A DNA stretch of 64,000 nt from Campanula takesimana (taxonomy: Eukaryota; Streptophyta; Magnoliopsida; Asterales; Campanulaceae): NCBI GenBank assembly GCA_026119855.1, contig JAOWBW010000384.1:496001-560000 (forward strand), given 5' to 3'. The notes beneath the pieces were generated by a model. The model saw only the letters and a program-made list of their open reading frames with translations. It was not told where the DNA came from and searched no databases. Both the position numbers and the translations under genes were made by a program. Shown piece by piece: positions 1 through 10,955 of this stretch (positions are counted from its first letter, which is position 1; each line of letters starts with the position of its first letter).

Positions 1-314
1 TTATGCCTAGCATTTTAATTGAGTCATTTGGGTTAGTGTGGTATTGTTGGGTCTTAATTGTTAGTAGGGAGTGTAGTTTTTGTGTGTAGTGTGAGAGAGG
101 GGGCCTAAGTGTAAATCTTTTTAAAACAATTCCCCTACTCCCTCCCTACTCCCCTCACCTTCCTCACCATCTCCCTCACTCTCTCCATTCCTCTCCCAGA
201 CAACTCTCTCTCTCTCTCTCCAAGGTAAGCATTTTTCTTCTCTTTACTTCTCTCTTCATTTTCTCCTTCTTCCTCTCATTATTATTCATTTCTTAAAACG
301 TGAAACATGTTTAG

Positions 315-377
315 ATCGTCGATAGGATCGTAGGAAGCCAAAAAGAATCGAAATCCATCAACTTTGAGAAAATTCAA
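315..377 (+). other. 63-nt exon-like block in LTR A (5' copy)
   Basis: The block starts ATCGTCGATAGGATCG after a TTTAG acceptor-like site and ends at a GTAAGT donor-like site. A further donor-like CAAG|GTAAGC lies at 221-230 and an acceptor-like run of C plus CAG at 1664-1673. The block is exactly 63 bp in every Tekay-type LTR in the window. Splicing itself is inferred. Confidence 0.55.
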
Positions 378-713
378 GTAAGTTACTTTTCCCCCATTTT
401 GATGTTAAAATGTTCATATCATGTTTATATGATGCTTTTGTTGTTATACTTGAAGTTTGAAAGAGGTTGCAATTTATTTGGAATTTATTTGGGGATTATT
501 TGGATTTTGGATCAAAAATGGTGAAATCTTGAATGTTGGGTTGATTCTTGATTTTGGTCGTTAAATGTTGTTGTATGAGTCTCTTTGGACTTATAAGTTG
601 TTTTAGTACATTAGTATATGAGTTGGAATGTTGGATTTTGGTGGAAATGTGTTTTGGGTATAAAAATGGAAGAACCCATGTTGTTCTTCCCGATTTCCAG
701 TTGTTCAGAACAT

Positions 714-822
714 TGGGCGGCCGCACAAAAAGGTATGGGCGACCGCACAACTATCTGAAAGCTTTTGTTCTTGTTTTGAAGGATTTTGGGCGACCGCACA
801 GTCCCTTTTGGGCGGCCGCCCA
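714..822 (+). repeat. Four CpG-rich 14-bp modules in LTR A
   Basis: Units start at 714, 736, 787 and 809: TGGGCGGCCGCACA, TGGGCGACCGCACA (twice) and the perfect palindrome TGGGCGGCCGCCCA. They form two pairs, each with 22-bp spacing, in AT-rich surroundings. The 3' LTR has the same set at about 7493-7601. Confidence 0.8.
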
Positions 823-2029
823 GAACCCCTGAAAGTTTACATTTGTTAATTTTGTGTGATTGAAGAATGCGTTTGGGTCCAAGTCTTGGGTGTCCTCCTA
901 GTTGACCTTAGTGAACATTTTAGTACACTCTAGTGATAGAATTGGGGCCTTTGTGATGAAGTTCGTGTTTGAAATCAATTAAGTGTTAATTGGGAATATT
1001 GGAACACTTTAAATTGTGTGTTGTTGGTATATTTCACTTTATTGGTGACTTCTTGGTATGGTTTACCTTTGTGGTAATTTACTTGGATTGGTTCCCTACT
1101 TTGGAACCTTAAGTTGTTCATTCATGCTAAATTATTATTACTTAGCAATTAATTAGAAGCCCAGCTAGCATATTTGTTGCATCGGGCGATGGGAAAGATT
1201 ATAATGGCAAAGCCAAGTCCATTATAATGTTGACCATTGTTTTGCCCCCTTCTTTACCCCTTCTCCAGATTGGCCTTGGAAAGGATAAGTCAGCGTTCCT
1301 TTGTGAATGTATCTGGCTAACGGGCATGACTTTGTGTCATGGTCCTTGTCCCTTGTGACACTTTTATGATTTGGTTCCGGTACCGGGGTTTTCTCTTCGG
1401 CTTTCATGCTATTATGAAGATGATGATTTGTTGATTATTGAACTGCGCAGCGATCCTTTATTGGATGTTCCGGTTTGGAAAACCTTGGCTATATCCTTTG
1501 TTATGTGTTTATTTCCGATGCTATCTGTTATGTGATAATTGCTATGTGCTATGTGATATTTATCATTGCTTATGGCTTCTTGCATCATAGCATGTCATGT
1601 AGTTGCATTAGTAACTTATTGAGATTTATCTCACCCCCTTTCTTTTATCTTTGTTTTTCCTTAACCCCCCCAGGTGCTAAGGATTAGTCTCGCTGATCAC
1701 GAGAAAGAGGACGTCGAGTGTGGATCCGTTCTTTTGGGGAAGGTTATTATAGGTTGGTTTACATTATGTAAATGTGTAACCATTTTGGGATAGTTGTACC
1801 AAACAATGACGTCACTAAGAATTGTACATTTGTATTTTGTTGGGCATAAACTTGTGGAAGTTTATGATAGTTGTATTTGGTTTTTATTAAACTTGGTTTT
1901 GTAAAACTTTGGATCATCACCCTTTTGGTATCAAATGAAATTTTTAACTTCGGTATTTTACAGTTTTGACATTAGAGTCGACGTCCAGCTCGCGGTCCCG
2001 GGGCCCGCGGGGTCCGGGGTCGCGACAGT

Positions 2030-2041
2030 TGGTATCAGAGC
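2030..2041 (+). other. Primer-binding site of element A (initiator tRNA-Met type)
   Basis: TGGTATCAGAGC lies two bases after the LTR end. This is the usual plant retrotransposon site complementary to the 3' end of initiator methionine tRNA, which primes minus-strand DNA synthesis. Confidence 0.9.
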
Positions 2042-2148
2042 TATGGCATTAGCTCTAAGTATAAGTCTAGGTGGATTAGTATGACCTAGGTGGGTAGTAG
2101 TGTGCGAAGTGATTAACGGTTGATGTTTTATATAGGTAATTGTTCTCA

Positions 2149-4137
2149 ATGTCTGGAAGAAGAAACAGAGGAGGTACTAGCGGGGCACAGAATCAGAATG
2201 ATACAAGAGAAGAAGCACGTGCCATGTTCCAAGTCATGTTCGAGGCGGCCATGAAGGCCATACATGATCAAGGTCCAAGGATAGAACAAGCACCACCCCG
2301 TTATGGTTTGGAGCAATTCTTGAAGTTGAGACCGGTTGAATTCAATGGGGAACCCGATGTTCTGAAAGCTGAGTTGTGGATTGAGTCGATGGAGAAGATT
2401 TATGATGTGTTTGGGTGTTCGGATGAGGACAAGGTCCGGTTTGCGGCTTACAAGCTTGTGGGAGCCGCCGAGCATTGGTGGAAGGGTGTTAAAGCTACTT
2501 GGGATGATACTCGCACGGTGTATGCGTGGGAGTTGTTTGTGCGCAAATTCAAGGAGCATTTCATTCCGGTTGTTGATCAAAACCGAAAGGAGATCGAGCT
2601 ACTCAACCTGGAGCAAGGTGTGTTGTCTATAGCACAATACTCGGCTAAGTTCATAGAATTAGCCCGGTATTGCGACTATTTGGTGAGGACCGAGGAACAA
2701 AAGGCTATGAGATTCATTCGGGGATTGAAGACCTCCATCCGTACTCAACTTATTGCTCAACGGATTGTGACTTTCCAAGATGCGGTGGACCGAGCCTATT
2801 TGATAGAGCAAGATATTGGGGAACATAAGAGGAAGACCGAGGTGGCCAACCTGAGTAAGCAAGGAGCGCAGAGCAAGTCACAACCAAGGATCGAAAATCG
2901 AGGTAACTTTGGGGGACAATCCCAGTCCCGAGGGCAACCGATCCTGAGGAACCCGGGTACCACTTCCGGGAACCAAGGGAGCCAAATGAGGAAGCCTTGT
3001 ACCTTTTGTCAGAAAGTAGGCCATGCGGAGGATAGGTGTTGGAGAAAGCAAGGCAAGTGTATCAATTGTGGTGAAATGGGGCACTTTGCGAGAGAGTGCA
3101 CGAGGTACCGAGGTCAAGCATCCGGGTCAGGAGTTGGTACTAATCTGGGTCAGAAAAGGGATGCCGCAGGGAAGCCCAAAGTTCAAGGGAAAGTTTATGC
3201 CATGAATCAACAACAAGCGACCGATGATCCATCCGTTATTGGAGGTATTGTTTCTGTATCTAATATGAGCGCGCGAGCGTTAGTAGATCCAGGATCATCT
3301 CATTCATACATTTCTGTGCAATTTGCTTCCATGTTAAATGCTGCAGTCGAGTCTTTACCGTACGTGCTAGAGGTGTCGACCCCTATAGGAGAATGCTTGA
3401 TTTCTGATCGAGTCTTTCGTGCTTGTGACGTGGTTATTTGTGGTCGAGTCCTTTGTGCGGATTTGGTAGTTCTTCCTATCCAAGACTTTGATGTCATTTT
3501 GGGTATGGATTGGTTGAGCAAGTTTCATGCTTCCGTTGATTGCCGTAAGAAAACTGTTACTTTTTCTATTCCCGATGTGCCTAGATTTGTGTTTGAGGCT
3601 AGTCCTCTGAGTAGAAAGGTTCGCTTAATTTCTTTTATGAAAGCGAGAAAATTATTGCATAGTGGTTGTGAGGGGTATTTGGCTAGTGTTCTCGATACTA
3701 GGAAAGAATCCCCCAGTTTTGATAGTGTTCGGGTAGTTCGGGAATTTCCCGATGTTTTCTCTACCGAGTATGAGATGCCTCCCGATCGTGAGATTGAGTT
3801 TTGTATAGATCTTTTGCCGGGTACGGCTCCGATTTCGAAAGCGCCTTATAGGTTAGCTCCCGCAGAATTTAAGGAGTTAAAGGTTCAGTTGCAAGAGTTG
3901 CTTAATCGAGGGTTTATCCGCCCTAGTGTTTCCCCGTGGGGAGCACCGGTTTTGTTTGTGCGGAAGAAAGATGGTTCGTTGAGATTGTGCATAGATTACC
4001 GGAAGTTGAATCAGGTTACGGTGAAGAACAAGTATCCCCTACCGCACATAGACGATTTTTTTGATCAGCTTCAAGGGTCCGTTGTGTTTTCCAAGCTTGA
4101 TTTGAGGAGTGGGTACCATCAGTTGAAGGTTCGATAG
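2149..4137 (+). pseudogene. gag, protease and N-terminal RT of element A, ended by an in-frame TAG
   Basis: This is the first part of a single gag-pol frame. The ATG at 2149 (MSGRRNRGG) is chosen because upstream in-frame codons are not ATG. Gag (about residues 1-330) ends in two CCHC zinc knuckles, C-x2-C-x4-H-x4-C, starting at residues 284 and 304; they bind RNA during particle assembly. The aspartic protease centre is D-P-G at residue 380 (nt 3286), with the flap-side LGMDWL motif later. RT starts near residue 545 and shows LCIDYRKLNQ and FSKLDLRSGYHQ. A TAG at 4135-4137 (codon 663) stops the frame inside RT; the same frame continues downstream without any indel. This looks like one recent nonsense change. 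Readthrough is possible but nothing in the sequence supports it specially. Confidence 0.9.
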
Positions 4138-6609
4138 GAGGATATTCCGAAGACTGCCTTTCGCACTCGGTATGGTCATTATGAGTTCTTGGTGATGCCG
4201 TTTGGGTTGACTAACGCGCCTGCAGTATTTATGGATTTGATGAACCGTATTTTCCATCCCTATCTTGATTCGTTCGTGGTGGTTTTCATCGACGACATTC
4301 TTGTTTATTCGAAATCTCGAGAGGAGCACGAGCAACATTTGAGGACTGTTTTATCCGTTCTTGCAAGGGAGAAATTATTTGCAAAGTTTAGTAAATGCGA
4401 ATTTTGGCTCGAGAAGGTGTCATTTCTGGGTCATGTTATTTCAAAAGATGGGATTTCTGTGGATCCGTCTAAGATTGAAGCTATAGTGGATTGGAAGAGA
4501 CCCGAATCAGTGACAGAGATTAGAAGCTTTCTTGGTTTAGCCGGGTATTACCGAAGATTTATTGAAGGGTTTTCGAGGATTGCTACTCCGATGACTCAGT
4601 TGACCCGGAAGAATGTTCCGTTTGTGTGGACCGAGAAATGTGACAAGAGTTTTGAGGAATTGAAGAAGAGGTTGACTACCGCTCCGATCTTGACCTTGCC
4701 TAATGGGAGTGATGGCCTAGTGATTTACAGTGATGCTTCGAAAGAGGGTTTGGGTTGTGTGTTGATGCAGAATGGGAAAGTGATTGCTTATGCTTCGAGG
4801 AAGTTGACCCCTAGTGAGCAGAATTACCCGACTCATGATATGGAGTTAGCGGCTATTGTTTTTGCGTTGCACAAATGGAAGCACTACCTTTATGGGGCGA
4901 AGTTCGAGATTTTTACCGATCACAAGAGTTTGAAGTACCTTTTCTCCCAGAAAGAGTTGAACAACCGACAGCGCCGATGGATGGAATTGTTGAAGGATTA
5001 TGATTGTACGATTTCTTATCACCCGGGAAAGGCGAATGTGGTTGCCGATGCGATTAGTAGAAAATCTTATGTGGCTTCGATGATGGTCCGTGAGTGGAAA
5101 ATGCTTGAGGATGTCCGAGATTGGTCTCCTCGTGAATTGAGACATGGGGCTATTTTTGCGAATATTAGGGTGTCTCCGACCCTAATTCAGAGGATAAAAG
5201 AGGCTCAGAAAGAAGATCCCGAGTTGGTGAAGATAATTGGTAAATTGAAGGAAAAGAACTTCGAGGATTTTTCTAGTAGCTCGAGTGGAGTGTTGACTTT
5301 CCGTGGTCGTTTGTGTGTTCCGGATGTTGATGGAATTAAACAGAGAGTTCTTGATGAGGGTCACAAATCGAGGTATACTATTCATCCGGGTAGTACGAAG
5401 ATGTATCAGGATTTGAAGCAACAATTTTGGTGGATTAATATGAAGAGGGAAATAGCTGAGTATGTATCGAGGTGTTTAACGTGTCAGCAGGTCAAAGAAG
5501 AGCATCAGAGACCCGCGGGATTACTTCAGCCGTTAGAGATTCCCGAGTGGAAATGGGAGCATGTGACTATGGATTTCGTTACGGGACTACCTCGTACCCG
5601 TAGGAAGTATGACAGTGTTTGGGTAATAGTGGATAGATTGACCAAGAGTGCCCATTTCTTGCCTATTGATATCAGATATTCGATGGAGAAGCTTGCGACC
5701 CTTTATATTGATGAGATTCTGAGATTGCATGGGGTTCCGGTTAGCATTGTGTCAGATCGAAACCCGAGATTTACTTCTAGATTCTGGAAGGCGTTTCAGG
5801 AAGCTTTGGGTACAGATTTGCGATTCAGCACAGCTTTTCATCCTCAGACAGACGGTCAATCCGAGAGGACTATTCAGATTTTGGAGGATATGTTGCGAGC
5901 TTGTTCGATAGACTTTTCCGATTCTTGGGATTCGCACCTACCGTTAGTGGAGTTCTCTTACAACAACAGTTATCAGGCTAGTATCGAGATGGCACCGTTT
6001 GAGGCCTTGTATGGAAGAAAGTGTAGATCACCTATTTGTTGGGATGAGGTTGGTGAAGCGAAAGTTTTGGGTATTGATTTGCTTCGGGATTCAGTTGAGA
6101 AGGTTAAAGTTATCCGGGATAGATTGAAGACAGCCCAGAGTCGACATAAGAGATATGCAGATAACCGAAGGCGAGATCTTAGCTTTCAGACCGGTGATTT
6201 GGTGTTCTTGAAAGTATCTCCGAAGGTGGGTATTCGTAGGTTTGGGAAGAAAGGCAAATTGGCTCCGAGGTTTATTGGCCCGTTTGAGATTTTGGGAAAG
6301 GTTGGACTTCTAGCGTATCGCCTTGCGTTACCGCCATCTTTGGACCGGTTGCACAACGTGTTCCACGTTTCTATGCTTCGAAAGTATGTTCATGATCCGT
6401 CTCACGTGTTACAGAGGATACCGGAGGATATTGAGCCCGATATGTCTTATGAGGAACGACCGGTTCGGATCTTAGATTCTAAAGTCCAAGAGTTGAGGAG
6501 CAAGAGCATCGCGTTGGTTCGAGTACTTTGGAGGAATCATAATATTGAGGAGTCGACGTGGGAGCTTCGTGACGAGATCGAGAGGAAATTTCCGTGGCTT
6601 TTCGTTTGA
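4138..6609 (+). pseudogene. C-terminal RT, RNase H, integrase and chromodomain of element A
   Basis: This continues the same frame (residues 664-1486, numbered from 2149). RT has the catalytic FIDD motif (D715, D716). RNase H begins near residue 858 with YSDAS (D862) and ends near ADAISRK. Integrase has an HHCC zinc finger (HKSRYTIHPG, then CLTCQQVK) and a D-D-E core at D1142, D1203 and E1239, spaced as expected, followed by a GPF/Y-type module (GPFEILG, about 1377). The last 50 residues (VRVLWRNHNIEESTWE) look like a chromodomain, which in chromoviruses steers integration. No second stop or frameshift is visible up to the TGA at 6607-6609. The product depends on bypass of the TAG at 4135, so it is probably not made from this copy. 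Confidence 0.9.
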
Positions 6610-6644
6610 GGTGAGTCTCGTTAAAATTCGGGTCGAATTTTCTT

Positions 6645-6658
6645 TAAGGGGGAGTGAA
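6645..6658 (+). other. Polypurine tract of element A
   Basis: AAGGGGGAGTGA directly precedes the TG that starts the 3' LTR at 6659. The same tract precedes LTR B at 10004, and a diverged version precedes D's 3' LTR. Confidence 0.85.
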
Positions 6659-8810
6659 TGTCACGACCCGAAATCTAGGCTCTATTTTATTAGTAATTAA
6701 ATGATTATTATTTAATTATTTGCTTATTTATTTATTTATTTAAATTATTATTTATTTAAATATTTATGTGTTATAATATTTATGCCTAGCATTTTAATTG
6801 AGTCATTTGGGTTAGTGTGGTATTGTTGGGTCTTAATTGTTAGTAGGGAGTGTAGTTTTTGTGTGTAGTGTGAGAGAGGGGGCCTAAGTGTAAATCTTTT
6901 TAAAACAATTCCCCTACTCCCTCCCTACTCCCCTCACCTTCCTCACCATCTCCCTCACTCTCTCCATTCCTCTCCCAGACAACTCTCTCTCTCTCTCTCC
7001 AAGGTAAGCATTTTTCTTCTCTTTACTTCTCTCTTCATTTTCTCCTTCTTCCTCTCATTATTATTCATTTCTTAAAACGTGAAACATGTTTAGATCGTCG
7101 ATAGGATCGTAGGAAGCCAAAAAGAATCGAAATCCATCAACTTTGAGAAAATTCAAGTAAGTTACTTTTCCCCCATTTTGATGTTAAAATGTTCATATCA
7201 TGTTTATATGATGCTTTTGTTGTTATACTTGAAGTTTGAAAGAGGTTGCAATTTATTTGGAATTTATTTGGGGATTATTTGGATTTTGGATCAAAAATGG
7301 TGAAATCTTGAATGTTGGGTTGATTCTTGATTTTGGTCGTTAAATGTTGTTGTATGAGTCTCTTTGGACTTATAAGTTGTTTTAGTACATTAGTATATGA
7401 GTTGGAATGTTGGATTTTGGTGGAAATGTGTTTTGGGTATAAAAATGGAAGAACCCATGTTGTTCTTCCCGATTTCCAGTTGTTCAGAACATTGGGCGGC
7501 CGCACAAAAAGGTATGGGCGACCGCACAACTATCTGAAAGCTTTTGTTCTTGTTTTGAAGGATTTTGGGCGACCGCACAGTCCCTTTTGGGCGGCCGCCC
7601 AGAACCCCTGAAAGTTTACATTTGTTAATTTTGTGTGATTGAAGAATGCGTTTGGGTCCAAGTCTTGGGTGTCCTCCTAGTTGACCTTAGTGAACATTTT
7701 AGTACACTCTAGTGATAGAATTGGGGCCTTTGTGATGAAGTTCGTGTTTGAAATCAATTAAGTGTTAATTGGGAATATTGGAACACTTTAAATTGTGTGT
7801 TGTTGGTATATTTCACTTTATTGGTGACTTCTTGGTATGGTTTACCTTTGTGGTAATTTACTTGGATTGGTTCCCTACTTTGGAACCTTAAGTTGTTCAT
7901 TCATGCTAAATTATTATTACTTAGCATTTAATTAGAAGCCCAGCTGGCATATTTGTTGCATCGGGCGATGGGAAAGATTGTAATGGCAAAGCCAAGTCCA
8001 TTATAATGTTGACCATTGTTTTGCCCCCTTCTTTACCCCTTCTCCAGATTGGCCTTGGAAAGGATAAGTCAGCGTTCCTTTGTGAATGTATCTGGCTAAC
8101 GGGCATGACTTTGTGTCATGGTCCTTGTCCCTTGTGACACTTTTATGATTTGGTTCCGGTACCGGGGTTTTCTCTTCGGCTTTCATGCTATTATGAAGAT
8201 GATGATTTGTTGATTATTGAACGCACAGCGATCCTTTATTTGGATGTTCCGGTTTGGAAAACCTTGGCTATATCCTTTGTTATGTGTTTATTTCCGCTGC
8301 TATCTGTTATGTGATAATTGCTATGTGCTATGTGATATTTATCATTGCTTATGGCTTCTTGCATCATAGCATGTCATGTAGTTGCATTAGTAACTTATTG
8401 AGATTTATCTCACCCCCTTTCTTTATCTTTGTTTTTCCTTAACCCCCCCCCCCCAGGTGCTAAGGATTAGTCTCGCTGATCACGAGAAAGAGGACGTCGA
8501 GTGTGGATCCGTTCTTTTAGGGAAGGTTATTATAGGTTGGTTTACATTATGTAAATGTGTAACCATTTTGGGATAGTTGTACCAAACAATGACGTCACTA
8601 AGAATTGTACATTTGTATTTTGTTGGGCATAAACTTGTGGAAGTTTATGATAGTTGTATTTGGTTTTTATTAAACTTGGTTTTGTAAAACTTTGGATCAT
8701 CACCCTTTTGGTATCAAATGAAATTTTTAACTTCGGTATTTTACAGTTTTGACATTAGAGTCGACGTCCAGCTCGCGGTCCCGGGGCCCGCGGGGTCCGG
8801 GGTCGCGACA
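6659..8810 (+). repeat. 3' LTR of element A
   Basis: This complete 2152-bp LTR starts TGTCACGACC and ends GTCGCGACA. Compared with the 5' copy it has about six base substitutions and small indels, the largest in the C-tract (12 C here, 7 in the 5' copy). The 63-nt block is at 7094-7156. Confidence 0.95.
7094..7156 (+). other. 63-nt exon-like block in LTR A (3' copy)
   Basis: This is the same block as at 315-377, with unchanged length and flanking TTTAG and GTAAGT. Confidence 0.5.
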
Positions 8811-10003
8811 AACTTGGGTTAAAGTGAGTTGTTTTGGTACAAGGTGGTAGTGCTAATAATTAGATCAATATCCATATTGTATCGGTTGGGTTATAAGAGC
8901 TGAGGATCCAATTGAGGATTTCATGGTAGGAGATTTTGTTTACTCTTAGTACATCTACGAGAGTGCATCGAAATTGGTTAGTACGAAGAAATGCATGATG
9001 GGCTATGAGTGACTAGTATATTGTGGAAGTTGTAATCATTAATGGTGGTAAGCGCGTTAAGTTTGAAAGGACTAAGCACATTTTGAGAGGGCAAGAATTT
9101 CTCGAATTGTATTAAAGGCATTTTGAGTTTAGTTAAATGGTTGTTTTATGGTTCTAAACCTTTTCTTGGTGGCGTTTCTCGTTTTGGATTAAGGGTAGGT
9201 AAGGAAAGTTGGGTACAGACACTTGGGCATATTAAGGGATACCATGATGTAGTATTGGGTCAGTTGGACTGTGATTAGCTAATTGGTTTATTATGATGGT
9301 AGTACTATTGAGCCTAAGTATCATTAGATTAATAAATGTGTGCGTGAAAGACTAACTTGGGTTAGCTATTGGGGATTTGAGATTTGTTGATTTCCTTGGG
9401 TATATGAGCACAGATTATTAACTAAAAAGGGAGTTAGAGGAAATCCCTTGATATTATGGCGTAGATTTAAGTGAACATTTTGTATTAAAATTTTGAGTTT
9501 ATACTACACCTCTAGTTTAAGGTGCTACCTAGAGCGAGAGCACTATAATGGGAATCCTTAGAGATATAGCCTTTGGTGAATATTATGGGGATGGAAAAAT
9601 TCTTTAGCCTTTCATATTTTTAAAAGCTAATTTAGCTCGAGATGGTAATGTTTTGAATTTCTGGGGAATAATACTAAGTATGCGATTTACAAATGGAAGT
9701 ACCTTTGCGGTGTAGTTAAGGCTATGAATAAGGCGAGCTTGAGATATCTCGAGAATTATGTGTGGAAATAATTTGGATTCTTCGATTTTGAGTACGAGTT
9801 TTGATTAGTAATGAAGATAATGATGGAATGATTCGGTTCGAGAGGTAGTGTTATCGTAAGCATTATTTAAGGTTACCTTGTAGTGGGATAGATTGGACAA
9901 TTGAGGAATTTGAGAAATGGCGGAACTATCGTATCCGTACCTATTTGGTCTTTCGGGTAAGTAATTTAAAATTCGACACGAATTTTTTTTAAGGGGGAGT
10001 GAA
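8811..10003 (+). mobile_element. 3' internal region of element B, non-coding, split by element A
   Basis: No long ORF is present in either strand. Several segments match the non-coding interior of D by eye, for example TACATCTACG with GAGTGCATC near 8950 and 38690, and GGTAAGCGCGTTAAGTTT near 9050 and 38865. The end matches the interior of H in reverse. It finishes with the same polypurine tract as A and runs straight into LTR B, so it is the 3' half of a non-autonomous element whose 5' half lies left of A, outside the window. Confidence 0.75.
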
Positions 10004-10424
10004 TGTCACGACCCGAAAACTAGGCTCTATTTTATTAGTAATAAATAATTATTATTTATTTATTTGCTTATTTATTTATTTAAATATTTATGTGTGCATT
10101 TTATGTTTCATCATAATTATGCTTAGCATTTTATTTGAGTCATTCGGGTTAGTGTAATATTGTTGGGTCTTAATTGTTAGTAGGGAGTGTAAGTATTTGT
10201 GTGTAGTGTAGAGGAGGGGCCTGAGTGTAAGTTTTTGGAAATAATTCCCCCTACTCCCTCTCTTCTCCCTCACCTCCCTACTCTTTCACCCTCACTCCTC
10301 ATTTCTCTCTCCCAGCTCAATCTCTCTCTCTCTCCATTGGGTAAGTTCTCCTCTCACTTCTCTCTACATTTCCATCATCTTCCTCTTGTTACTTCTCATT
10401 TCTTAAAACATGAAACTTGTTTAG

Positions 10425-10487
10425 ATCGTCGATAGGATCGCGTAGAACCAAAAATATTCGAGTTCCGTCATCTTTGAGAAAATTCAA
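10425..10487 (+). other. 63-nt exon-like block in LTR B
   Basis: It starts ATCGTCGATAGGATCG after TTTAG and is followed by GTAAGTTACTTTTCCCCC. Its length is 63 bp despite about a dozen differences from the A copy. Donor-like GTAAGT occurs upstream at 10341 and an acceptor-like C-run plus AG at 12068. Confidence 0.55.
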
Positions 10488-10796
10488 GTAAGTTACTTTT
10501 CCCCCATTTATGTTAAAATGCTCATCTTTAACTCTATTGATGTTCTTGTTGATATCTATGTCATTTTGGTTGAGTTTAGAAATTATTTGGAATTTATTTG
10601 CATTTTGTTCATCTTTTGTGATTTTGAGAATGTTGGGATTAAATCTTGGTTTGGGTTGTTAAATGATGCTTTATGAGTTATTTTTAGGCTTAGGAGTTAT
10701 TTTGGCATTTGGGTAAACTAGTTAGAAAGTTTGATTTTGGGTTGATTTGAGAAATGGGTTGAATCTTTGATGAACCCAGCTGAAACTTCACCCTGT

Positions 10797-10955
10797 CCGT
10801 CGACCGAGCGCCCGCCCGGGCCTTGCCAGGCCCCCGCCCACCTTCCCTTTTTCTGCGGCCAAACCTCCTGGCCATTTAAGCGCCCGCTTGCCCTCTTCCG
10901 CGCGCCCACCCGCTCCAGGCGACCGCCCGCCCTGACCTGGGCGCCCGCCCGCCCC
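10797..10955 (+). repeat. CpG-rich module cluster in LTR B
   Basis: Repeated GCGCCCGCCCG-type words (for example at 10808, 10890 and 10939) sit in AT-rich LTR sequence, at the position where LTRs A and D carry their own modules. The reverse-strand LTRs H and I have the same family of words. Confidence 0.65.

Larger units (their letters stand above)
1..2027 (+). repeat. 5' LTR of element A (5' truncated by window)
   Basis: This is a direct repeat of 6780-8810 and ends with CGCGACA. It contains a pyrimidine-rich leader (130-220), splice-like signals (225, 314, 378, 1673), four CpG-rich 14-mers (714-822), a TGAGAT/ATCTCA hairpin (1620-1633) and a run of 7 C. Short ORFs inside it are not conserved as proteins and I do not regard them as genes. 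Confidence 0.95.
1..8810 (+). mobile_element. Element A: Ty3/gypsy retrotransposon (Tekay/Del-like chromovirus), left end cut by window
   Basis: Two near-identical direct repeats (1-2027 and 6659-8810) flank a gag-pol frame (2149-6609), with a primer-binding site after the first repeat and a polypurine tract before the second. The missing left end is about 121 bp, because base 1 aligns with base 6780 of the 3' LTR. I count about six substitutions and a few small indels between the LTRs over 2 kb, so the insertion is young. The C-terminal chromodomain-like segment and pol order (protease, RT, RNase H, integrase) indicate a chromovirus; Tekay/Del is my best lineage guess. It is inserted in element B, whose sequence resumes at 8811. 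The 5-bp target duplication cannot be checked because the left flank lies outside the window. Confidence 0.93.

Noticed and set aside
548..832. 94-codon ORF in LTR A and the opposite-strand ORFs
   Set aside because: Identical copies in both LTRs reflect recent duplication; no start context, domain or conservation in B or D LTRs.
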